DNA from: Phoronis australis
Taxonomy: Eukaryota; Phoronida; Phoronidae
Length of the DNA stretch: 64,000 nucleotides
Assembly (NCBI GenBank): GCA_002633005.1
Contig: NMRA01000480.1
Coordinates: 113,696-177,695 of the forward strand
Direction: 5' to 3'
In this document: in pieces, positions 22,824 to 34,800 of the stretch
How positions within the stretch are numbered: position 1 is the first letter of the stretch
How the letters are laid out: each line of letters begins with the position of its first letter
The notes under the pieces: model-generated
Databases searched by the model: none
Told to the model about the DNA's origin: nothing
What the model saw: only the letters and a program-made list of their open reading frames with translations
Program-made: the position numbers and the translations under genes

Positions 22824-25800
22824 GTGATTTGGGTGACCTGAGCAAATGACCGAAGGCACCCCTTTTTCGACACACTCTACCCACACACAAATTCAGAAAA
22901 AACATTCGCTTAAAAACGAGGAGATTTGTAGTGGGATGACATCGTTAGCGTTAACCGTTTGTTTGTCTTGTAGAACCGTGAAGCATCTGCTGGGTGCATG
23001 TGTGTATGCTTTGCATCACACACGCTCATCGACAAGCTCAGATGATACCTGATTTGGATATAAATTTAACGGATCTTTTTCTTTTCGCAGCAAACTTAGG
23101 GAACACAATTTACGTAAAGGCCTCACAAATTGACCCCAAAATCTATGCTCAACATTGAGCCTGTTTATCCAAAAACGAACAAAATCTAATGGCCTTTTAC
23201 ATTCGGCTAACATTGTGTACCCAGTTTAAATTTTGATGCATTGCTTTGTATAATGTATCTTGTTTAATTGATTCTAACCTGTTCTTCTCCTATGAATGGT
23301 GTTATTGGTTGCACAAAATGGTTATATGAGAGAGTTGTGTAGTGTACACATAATGTTATGTGTACATGATTTATTGATTTATTGATTTATTGATTTAATA
23401 CAATTGGTCAAAAGTGCTCTGCATATTCATTAATGGTGCAGACTAAATTACAAATTACTTCTGAAATATGGAACCTCTTCCTTTCTAGCAATTATTTTTG
23501 TAGCACTGTTAAGTTTGAGGTATTCTTTTTCTCTTTTACACGAAAGTTTCCAATATCTTTTGTTTGTGACCATTTTTGGCCAAAACTGTTGGAAAAGCAC
23601 TCAAATGTAGCAAGTTTAGTGCAAGAAATTGATGGTTATAAACAAACTTGTGTTGGAATCGTGTGTAGATGAACTTCGCTGAAACAGATTCTTCACTTCT
23701 TGCCAATGTTCATTTTATTTCCGAATATTTGAATTTCTCCTAATAGTTTGTAACTGACTTTCAAATGATATCGCATGCTTCTGTAGGCATATGTCATTTC
23801 TAGGTCCTTGTTGTTAAAGTCATGTACTATAATTAATCTGACATTCATTGTCTAAATAAGAAACAAAACTCGAAAAATGTTGTTAATTATATATGAGTTA
23901 CTGATTGCATCTTGCCAGGTCATAGAGAATACTAAATAGATCGGAATGTTTTGTTATGTGGACTCTGTAAATACGAATTACCATTTTTATGTGGTTCTCA
24001 GTATTATCCACTACCTGGTGGTGATTCCTATGTGGTTCTCGGTATTATCCACGTCCTGGTTGCTTTTCATATCTCAATTACTACATAAATGTTTTTTCCT
24101 GATTTCGCCACGAAAATGCTCTTATTGTTTCGGCCAAACTGTGTCTTGCTTGACACCTATCAAGTTTTTGGTAATGCTGACTATCAAATGTGAACCTGTC
24201 CTTTGGTTGAACTCCATTTTGTGTAACCCATGGGTCCATTCTCTTACACTACATGCTGCCACTAACAGACATTTGTTCTTTATTTCCTAGGTTATGTATT
24301 TTACCGCCACATCTCCTTTTATCCTCATGACGGTACTTTTGATTCGTGGTGCAACCCTGGATGGCGCTATAGAAGGCATTAAGTTCTACATGAAACCCGA
24401 CTTTGATAAGTTAGGCGATATGCAGGTAAATCTATGGATACTCTAGTCACGTAGGACCTTGTCAACAGGACTGTGTGTTTTGCCAAATATCTACGAAATG
24501 CTAAAAGTTGATTCTTTTGACTAATTGTATTTTGGTAAAAGTTGATACTTTTGACTAATTGTATTTTGGTAAAAGTTGATACTTTTGACTAATTGTATTT
24601 TGGTAAAAGTTGATACTTTTGACTAATTGTATTTTGGTAAAAGTTGATTCTTTTGACTAATTCCTAATGTGCCATAAAAAATTCACATGTCCTTGATGTC
24701 TCTTAAGTATAGTGATAAGGAGGTTCATATGATCTTCATGTTTTTTAATTAGTCATAAAGAAGTTCACGTGACCTTTATGTCTTTTAAGTAAAATTTACA
24801 AAAAAGAAATGCGTTGCAAAACAAGAGTATCAACAGTATCGCCTGATATACTGATATAAATGTTCAAGGTGAAATCTCAAAAACATATTTTTTTAAATAT
24901 TTCGCTTTTGTTTTGCATCAGCAGTTTATAAATGAAAATCATAAAAGTGCTCATTTTTGATAGTCCTCATGCAAAAGTGGATACTTTAAAAACTCTAAGA
25001 GCACTTTGAAGAACACTACATGAGGCATAGCATGAAAGTTTCATGTAAATGTGGTCAGCCATTTCAGAGATATATTCTGAAGTTAGCCAAGGGTCCTACA
25101 TAACCATAAATCTGTAAACCTGCCGTTTTTAAAGTAACTTGTACTAAGTTTCTCAGAGTATACCGCTAATTGCTTACTGAGATAATTTGTATTACTTCTA
25201 GACAGTGATGTACATATGTGTTATACAACGTATGTTATTGTACCAGTGGTTATTGTATAGAGATATGCAATGTACTTGCATATCACGAATCGAGATATAA
25301 TAACACACTTGGTACAAATACATACATTTTATAACATATTTATCCTATTCACCTGGCTGAAGATTGTTTAAAGAAGCGGGCTTACACAGATCACTCTGCT
25401 CATTTATTATTTTGTATCAATGATTATCGCTGATTGCGTGACACATATACGTGCACGTAATATTTTTATGAATGATTTTTTTACAGCCTGCATGACGGAT
25501 TTTACAACAGCTACAGGCTTGGGGCGCATATTTGTTATTTTCAGCATTTTCATCAGAGTTTGAGCTGAAATCTATTTCTAAGTTAAAGTTTGCTTCCATT
25601 TGCGACGTTTTTTTTGACTTTGTTGTTTTCAGGACGCTCTGAATTTAACAACCTTTCTACCTTATCTCTTTGTGTTCGTATAGTCCCATTCGACAATGTG
25701 TGACCTGTAAAATCTACCGTTGTATACCCTAAATAACACTTGTATACCCTAAATAACACTTGTATGGTTTAACTGTGAGACTAGCTCTGCGGATCCTGTA

Positions 25801-28800
25801 CAACTGGTCTGTGAGCCACCAACTGAATATCTCTATTACTGGTGTGAACCAACACATCATCTACAAAACTGTCCATATCAACAGCGTCCTTCAACAATAA
25901 ACGCAGCATCTTAGCATACGTGGCACCTGAATTCACAAGACCAAGCGGCATTTTCTTGTGCTGATAATTCCCAAACGGAGTAGAAAAAGCAGTTATCTCT
26001 TTGAAACTAGCTTCCATGGGTATTTGCCAGTACCCTTTGCAGAAGTCAAATTTTGAGAAATACGTTGCATCTGCACAACTTGCATAAATATATTCAATGT
26101 GGCAAAACCTCGCAATCAAAACGTATCACCTTATTAACTTTACGCGTGTCCTGACAATATGTAACCGTGCCGTCTTTTTTCTTAACAAGTACTATTGGGC
26201 TGCAGCACGGTGACTCGGACTGCTCAATAACATCTAATTCAAGCATGTCATGTATTTCCTTCTTCATTTCACCATACATAGCGTACGGTACGGGATACGG
26301 GTTGGAACGAATAGGAGTCTGATCATTTAACACAATTTTTTGCTCTATCAAGTTCGTAGTACCAGGCTTCAATGAAAAAATTTCCGACCCCTAAGTTGAG
26401 CCTTCTACGACTGACAACTCTGGGTTAATATTCACCTGACAGTGAGTTTCCTGCTGTTGTGCCTTGGACACACTGGGTGTCTCCATATCCAAAACACCCT
26501 CTTCGTCTTCCAATGTAATTGAAGCGACCGACGCCACAATCGGATTCACCCGGCGTTGATATTGCTTGAGCATGTTAATGTGGAATACCTTAACATTTTC
26601 ACGAATTTCAATGGCATAATTGTACTGGCCCGTTTTAGCTTTTACAAGGAAAGGACCCTTCCACCTCAAGAGCAATTTTTTTTGTCTGATGGCAACAGTA
26701 TTAATTCTTTGTCATGTCACCTGGTTTCAAGTTCCTTATGACAACTTTCCTGTCGAAAAATTCTTTCTGCTTTTGTTGACTACAGAGCAACATCTCAGCA
26801 GCATTTAAACACGTTTGTTCGAAGTTATTTTAAGATCCAGAACGTACTCATATATGTCCTTCATTTTGTGTTCCAACTCACAATTAGTCCACAGTTCATG
26901 CAATATCGACATAGAAGCTTGCACGGTATTCACGTATATTGACTCAAATGATGAAAATCCATGGAAACTATCAATCGGAACATCCCTGTAAGTGAACAAC
27001 AAAGGTTTGATAAACCTGTCCCACTCTTTAGGTTGATCGCTAACTGTACGTTTGAGCATGTGTTTTAAGTGCCGTTATACCTCTCACACAAGCCATTACA
27101 CTGAACATGATAAGGTGATGTATTGTACAATCTAATTGACAACAGCCTCTGAACTTCTTTCATCATGTCAGAATTAAACTGGTACCCCTTGTCACTTAAC
27201 ACCTCAACTACAACTAAGCTGTGATATATTGAATTTTAAGTATCACTACTGATTTAAAAACATGCAACATTAACTTTGAAATATGGTCGTGGCCTAAAAC
27301 CAAAATTGTCAGTTTAGTGCTAATATTTTCATAGAAGTCTTTGACATTCTTCATATTTTATTCTCAAGATTCAATTTCATCAAAGATTACACCTTGGATC
27401 TGGAACAGTCAACATAGCCCATGTCTAAAATACGGCACAAACTCTAACCTTAAACAAACAACAACATTTTCCCAAACTGGAGAATTCTTACTGTAGTAAT
27501 GTCTGTCATAGTTGCTGTTCTTTACATTTGCAGGTGTGGGTGGATGCCGGTACCCAGATTTTCTTCTCCTATTCCATCAGCCTGGGCACACTACAGGCTC
27601 TCGGCAGTTACAACAAGTTCCACCATAACTCCTTCAAGTAAGTGTTTGGTTTTGTGTAAACATGAGTGCCATTGCCCTGGAAGGGAGCTTATCAAAAGTT
27701 TCTCTCCACGCAAATGCCCTTGACCTGACCTTGACCTATCCCCCTGTCACGTGACGTCGCTCATCACTTTGTCTTTGCATTAAGTATCTTTTCAGGATGT
27801 TCTCACTCGCCTTCTACACCCGAGCTGGTCGGTTGTGTGAGTCTTGTCGTATAATGTTTCTTTGAATAAGATTTTTTGATTTTTTTAAAAAGCAACAATT
27901 ACTTAAAAATTGTTTTTCATTCATCTTGCACTGGATGTCACCTTCACTAACCGAAGACTTACGTGATTGTCATATTCTCTTAGTGTTAATTGCTTGTTAT
28001 TTATTGCACACAATTTTTCTCAAAGTTGTCTTTATCCTTTGCAAACCTCCAACAATGTGCTCCAATTTTCTTTCCCTGCTGAATTTTTTTATTAGCCTAT
28101 GGAGTCAACAAAACCTTGCTGTTAGTTTTCTTTTAACAGTTTAAAGGGGATGACGTGGCCCAGCTTAAAGCATATCATGAGTCTGACCCCTGTTGCTTGT
28201 TGTCTTCCAGGGACTCGGTGATCTTTGCCTGTATCAACAGCGGCACGAGTCTCTTTGCTGGCTTCGTCATCTTCTCTGTTCTGGGATACATGGCCACAGA
28301 GCAGAAAGTTGAGGTCAGCAAGGTTGCGGAATCAGGTGAGGAATTTGGTCAGCACACATTCTATCTAGCTAGCATTTTACAGTTAGTAATATCTCACCCA
28401 TTTTGAACAAAAACAATTGTCAAAATTGCCCTGTTTTTGTTTTTCAGGGGATTCTAGCATTGTTGTGAATGTGAATGTTGTTGGCAGAATCTAAGGATGG
28501 AAAAGCAATAATATGGTGGTACATATCTTTTAAAAAAACATGAAAATGAAATTTCATGTATGCCATATTAGGTCCTAAATTGATGAGATTCTACTATACT
28601 TGTTTGGTAAGATTGTTCATGCTCGAGTATAGTATAGTCCTGCCATTTCAGAGCCTAATACGGCTGAGACGTGTAATTTTATTCTATGTGCGCCCACATA
28701 TTTGTATGTGGACAAATTATGCTGTCATCCCTGTCTGTCTGGCGTCAACTGCTCTATCTCCAAAACCCTTTGATGTATATTTATGGAAGTTTTGCACTCG

Positions 28801-31800
28801 TGCTTTTATCATGGCTGAGATTGAATGAACGAGCTTTGCCCCCTAGTGACAATTTTAGTTTTTTACGTTTACATCTGTATCTTTAAAGGTCCTCAACAGA
28901 TTTTCATAAAATTTGGCAGATAGTCATCTATTAGTGGAATGATGCTACTCTTTTGTTTTTGAATGGATTTGAGGTATTTTGCTATTGTTATAGTTTTCGA
29001 GTCTTGTTACATTGGCATCTGGCCCTCCTATCAATCAAACCACTCCAAGGATGATTGTGAAAATTGGCTTATATCTTCCTACTGTGAAGAGGACAGCTGA
29101 CAATTATTTTACTGACGACTTTAACTACTGTGGCACCTCCTAGTGGCAGTTTTTTGCACCCATGGCTGTATCTTCTTACCTTCTGCCACATGTTTCATGT
29201 GTATTTATATGAAGTTGACAACAAACGACTTTCTGATAGATTCAACAAATAGTGTGACCCCTTACAGCAATTTAATTTTAATTTTCCGTTTTCCTCTGTT
29301 TCTCTGAAGTTCGTTGATGGATTTTTATGAAATTCATTAATTAGCTTTCTATGACTTGTTCCCGTTTTGGGATGGATTCGACGTATTTGCACCATCAGTG
29401 GTTATTTTTACCGTTTTCTAGTCTTTTTTTGGTGTCTGCCCCCCTATCAACCAAACCATTATAATTGGGTTTTGTGTTTCTACTATGAAGAGGACGGCTG
29501 ATGATGTTTGGACAACTCAGACTACTGTGACGCCTCCTAGTGGTAGTTTTTGCGTTCACGTCTGTATCTCCCAAACCCTTTGCAAGCTCTTTATTGAATG
29601 TGGCAAGTGTATTTATATGAGGTCGACAGATAACGATGACATTTGAATGGATTCGACTACTGCTGTGGTTCCTGACAGTTTGCTTAGATTTTCCTTCGTA
29701 TCTTTGGAATTCTTTGACTGGTTTTCGTAAAATGTGACAAATAGTTTTGAGAGACAGTGCTGACACTTTCCCATTTTTGGATGGATTCAGTGTATTCTGT
29801 GCCATCTAATGACCATTTTTATGCGCCAACGCATTTATAAAAAGTGAACGCATTATGCTGTCACCTCCGTCCGTCTGGCATCCGTCCATCCGGCGTTCGC
29901 TGCTCTATCCTTTGACATACATTCAGTTTGCACATATGTTCCTTTTATGGATGGGATGGTATGAGCGAAATTTCGAACGGATTTGACTACCGGTGCGTCC
30001 CTAGTGGCAATTTTAGTTTTTTTACGCTTACCTCTATATCTTCAAAAGTCCACAACATATTTTCATAAAATTTGGCATATAGTCATCTATTAGTGAGATG
30101 ACGGTATCCTCCAGTTTTCAGATGGATTCGGCATTGTTTGCGCCACCTAGTGGCCATTTTTGCTGTTTTCAAGTCTGTTTTTTGGCGTTCACGCCTCTAT
30201 CAACCAAACCGATGATTGTGAAAATTGGCATGTATGATTTTACTATAAAGAGGACAGCTGACGATGATTTTCTGACAATTTCAACTACTGTGTCGCCTCC
30301 TAGTGGTTGTTTTGTTTTTTTTGCACCCATTGCTGTATCTCCTAAAGCGTTGTCAGGATCTTTACTAAATTTAGCAACTGATGTTGACAATGGATGACGA
30401 CAACGTTTGGACGGATCTGAATACCAGGGTCCCCCCTAGTGGCAATTTTAGTTTTTTAGGTTTACCTCTATCTTCATAAGTCCTCTTCAGATATTTTGGA
30501 ATGTAGGCTTCTATTGGTGAGATGATGCTGTCCTCCCGTTTTCGGATGGAATTGAGGTACTTTGCACCACCTAGTGGCCATTTTTCCTATTTTCTAGTTT
30601 TTTGGCATCTACCCCTCGATCTAAGGATGATTTTGAAAATTGGCATATTTTCTTAGTGTGAAGATGAAAGTTGACGATAATGAATTCAACTACTGAGGAC
30701 ACCTTCTACTGGTAGTTATGTTTTGCGCCCATAGGGGCATCTCCTAAACGCACTTTAGGATCTGTATTTATATAAAGTTATCAACAGATGACGACGTCTC
30801 TGAGGTGGATGAACGCTGTGTCACCATAGTGACAATTTTTATTTTTTCCGGTTTCCTTCGTTTCTTTGAAGTTCCTTGACAGATTTTTATGAAATTTGGT
30901 AATTAAAATATTTTTCTATTAAAGAACCAATGTTATGTTTCCGTATTCAGATGGAATGGATGTTTGTGTGCCATCTAGTGGCTATTTTTATGAAACAAAC
31001 AACCGTAGAAGCACACCCTCTGCGGTGCATTCGTGGGCGCATTTCAACACTCCGCATTGCTCTTGTTTGTGATACAAACGCCCCTAGAAGCACACCATTT
31101 GTGGTGCAGTCGTGGGTGCATTTCAATGCTCTGCATTGCTCATGTTGATGTTTTTGAAAAGGATGGGTAGTACCAAATTGTTATGTTGGTGTTTCTGTGC
31201 TCATTACAAACATCTTATTTAGTTTGAATTCCAGGTGGTGTGGTGACAGCTGTTTCTAAATTCAGATACTAGTATAATCCAGTGTTAAGTGTTAAAGGAG
31301 AATGCCTCTCAAAAAAACAACCTATTTTGCATCAATTTAGATTGAGTAGTTCTACTCGATAACGGCACGTTTGGTTGCGTTACCTGACACCTGACGGCAG
31401 ACGGATGTGTTGAAATTATCCAATGACGTCATTGGTTTCACACGCAGTCTGTACAGCAGTTCGCAACATGGGTTACTGGTGTCAGCTTATCGCTTAAATT
31501 CATTGTTTAACACCAATGAATTATCAAACTTGGATGTAAAACCCTTAAAAATACACCGATTTATTGGTATTTGGACACACCGTAGCCTACAATGTTTGGC
31601 AGGCCAATTTATCAAGGTCCATAGCAGGAGTTTTGGGGTCTGTTCAGAGATAAATTCGAAATATACTTCCATGAAATACAAGCAGGAACTTAGGGGTCTG
31701 TTCGGAGATAAATTTGAAGTATACTTCCGTGAAATACAGGCAGGAGAACTTAGATCTATGTTGTTTAGACTTGTGATTTTTTGAGTTCTAATTACACAAA

Positions 31801-34800
31801 ACGCTTGTTATCCCACCCAGTGGCTCGGAACCCGATCAGGCCCGTCGCGGCCGGACTGACTCGTTGTCCCAGCCAGTGGCTCGGAACCTGATCAAGCCCG
31901 TTGGCCGCCCAGACTGGCACGAACATAAACCAGCTTGAGTTGGGAACTAAACCTCCAGTCACGAAAAGACTATAATAGTGAGCCAAAGAAATAAAAAAAA
32001 TGTGCATGTAATTATTTATCTGAATTATCCACAAAACTGAAAATCTACTTACTTGTCTGAGGCCGTGAAGTCTGGTTCCCCTTCCACAGACCGTCAGGGC
32101 AAAGGTTGTACAGTACCAATGATTTGAATAATGTATTTGTATTTCTAAATAAAGATTCCCCTAACATGTGACCATAGAATATAAAATAGAGTAATTGTTT
32201 CATAACAGCTTTCTGTCAGCAAACACTGAATTAGCATGCGCTCACACGGCCTCGGTGCCCAGTCAATTAACTTTATTGCCAGCATCAAAAGCCGGCAACA
32301 CAGTGGCTTGTTCATTGCTGGCTTCACAATTGCACTCACGAATACATCAAAGGCATTACAAATTGTATCTAATGAGACAGACTTTGTTTCAGTTTTATAT
32401 AAGCATTGGTTAGGATGAGAATAATTCATTTTGAAACTGAATGCAGAATAATAAATGTCTACACGGCAACTCGCCCGACGCCAATCCCGACTTAGTCAAG
32501 AGCTCATCCGACGAAGACTTCACGGGTCGGATTGTTATGTTTCACAGGCTATCAGCTCGAACCGGAATACACTGATCAAGAAATACTAGAGAGGCGCCGT
32601 GAACATGCACAGGCAACGGAACGTATGGATAGTTCTTCGGTAAGCCGGAATTCGTCAGCGAAATCACTGTCGACAAAATGCCGGCCACAGACACGGAGAT
32701 GTTTCACGGCCTCATACTTGCTATTAACAGCGTACCTTTCATTCTTCACAACCGCGAGCCACTTCCTAAGCATTTCGGGCTCTCGAGGAAGTAAAAAAAA
32801 ACGGTATACCCGCTTTCTTCACAGTCTCATAGTTCGAACAAGAGGGAACGATGCACCGCAGTATGGTGGCAGTCACTCTGCAGACGAACCACTGACATAG
32901 CTGCGTCGTTTCTCACTTCCTCACAGGTTAACGCGGCACTTCTTGGCAAGGTGATTTCGACCGTATAAGAGGTGATGTGGATATAGACTGATTAAGTTGG
33001 TAAAAAGACTAATTAAATTGGGTGGCATTCTCCTTGAACACCATCTTTTATACCGTGGAATCACTGGCATTTTAATAATCTGAATACATTGAGTTGAACA
33101 TGTCCTTCCCTGTAGAAATGCTGGTCGATGAACTGGATCCAATTACATCATTTTGACAATAATTACCACTTATCAGTTACATGCTCTTGCCTGTCTTCCT
33201 AAAACTGCTTTGAGGTGCTCATATGATAACATCATTTCTGAAGTCCCTTGCTCTATTAACCTCAGTCTAGCGTATTCACTTAGGCATGACCTTTTGGTCA
33301 GTCACTTCTACCACTGTCTTTTATAAGGCTGAAGCGATTCAAAACATTTTTGATTCGGTACGATTCGATTATTTTTTCAGGATTCAATTTTTACAATTTG
33401 ATTTATAAAAATATAACTTAAGGCAAAAATCTTATTTCTACTCACGCACCTCAGATCCACTGATACACTTTAAGGGAGAGACATACGTGGTTACATCAGT
33501 GAGTCCAACATGGCCAGTTTTAAAGAAGGATAAAAGGAGAATGGAGTCATTTATTCAAGTCAAGTATAAGCTCCCGTGAGACCAGCCTTGACTAACTATT
33601 CAAGTAAAGTATAAGCTCATTCCCAGAGAGTGCCCCCTTCCATATACCTGGCGTCTATTGGTGAGATGATGCTATCCTCCCGTTTTCGGATGGAATCGAG
33701 GTACTTTGTGCCACCCAGTGGCCATTTTTGCTGTTTAACCACCCTCGATCAAGCAAACCATTTTAAGGATGATTTTGAAAATTGGCGTATATGTACTCAG
33801 TGTGAAGAGGACGGTTGACAATGACGACTCCGATTACTGGGGCGTGTCCTAGTGGTAGTTTAGTTTGGTTTGCGCCCATAGTTGCATCTCCAAAACCCAC
33901 TGCAGGATCTTTATTAAATTTAGTAATTGTATTTATATGAAACTAACAACAGACAACGTCTTGCAGGCGGATCCAACGAATGCTGTGCCCCATAGTGGCA
34001 ATTTTGTTTTTTCCATTTTCCTTTGTTTCTCTAAAGTTCCTTGACAGATGAAATTTGGTAAATAGCTTCCTATTAAAGAAGTGATGGCATGTTCCCGTTT
34101 TCAGATGGATTGGATATTTTTGGGCCATCTAGTGGTCATTTTTGTTAAGCAAATAACCCTAGAAGCACACCGTATGCAGTGCATTTGTGGGCACATTTCG
34201 ACGCTCCGTGTTGCTCTTGTTGAAAATCATTTGCACTCCAGAATCCAAAATATTTCCATACTTTGGAATTTTTTTCATCAAGTTGGAGAGTTTGTCATCT
34301 GCTACGTTGTTGTGGCTGCTGTACAACATGGTCAATTATTGGACAATATTTGAGACTCTTTTGGCCAATAAAAACGATCATTTTGTACCTCTGAAAGTAA
34401 AGCTCTCAAGCGAATAAGCTAGTTTGTTCGCTAATAATAATTGAGTGATTTCTGTAAAAAAGGAAAAACAGCTCCATTAAATTACTTTCATGTGGCAAGC
34501 AACTAAAATAATTGAATCGTCATCATCCGCGAATCAGCAATCGAATTGTGGCCAAAGAATCGTGATTGGATTATCGTTTCAAATCGCGTGGGTTCATGGT
34601 ACACTCAAGAGTAGTCAAACGAAGAGCCAGTGTGGGTTCATGGTACACTTAAAAGTGGTCAAACGTCCCCTACTTGATTGTTTCTATATTATTTTTTGAT
34701 AATGCCTATAATCTGTTAAAAATTCAATTTTGTTGAACAGTGCATAATGCATGGTATTGAAAAGGTTCACAGGAGTCATTTCTGCTCATCATTATCTTCA

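Larger units (their letters stand above)
25620..27215 (-). mobile_element. Ty3/gypsy-type fragment with integrase upstream of RT (Gmr1-like order)
   Basis: Read on the minus strand, integrase comes first (27215 to about 26391) and reverse transcriptase second (26372 to about 25620). The integrase C-terminal frame and the RT frame are the same frame, separated by one TAG near 26390. Classical Ty3/gypsy elements have RT before integrase; the reverse order with gypsy-type domains is known from Gmr1-like elements. No LTRs, gag, protease or RNase H were recognised, so this is a dead internal fragment. Confidence 0.85.
31296..33034 (-). mobile_element. Kolobok-like DNA transposon copy, TTAA target, THAP remnant
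   Basis: Terminal inverted repeats are AGGAGAATGCCTCTC and GGGTGGCATTCTCCT. TTAA precedes the left end (31292-31295); the right flank has decayed to TGAA. It is collinear over its whole length with the copy at 52874-54484. It encodes a broken THAP domain on the minus strand. TTAA duplication plus a THAP domain is the hallmark of the Kolobok superfamily. Specific to this copy are a tandem duplication of about 65 bp around 31633-31750 and another near 31810-31905. No DDE transposase core was recognised, so it is internally deleted. Confidence 0.85.

Noticed and set aside
25417-25599. Cys-containing 60-codon minus-strand frame after the RT fragment
   Set aside because: No recognisable zinc-finger spacing or retrotransposon domain, and RT similarity ends before it.
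29395-29805. 136-codon minus-strand frame in the CTAGTGG block
   Set aside because: The monomers are repeated non-coding DNA and the frame is not kept open in the other copies.
31407-31784. 125-codon + strand frame in the Kolobok-like copy
   Set aside because: Its length comes from a tandem duplication private to this copy, and the counterpart at 53120-53308 is not open over the same range.
32532-32900. 122-codon + strand frame antisense to the THAP remnant
   Set aside because: It is a shadow of the minus-strand THAP coding sequence.
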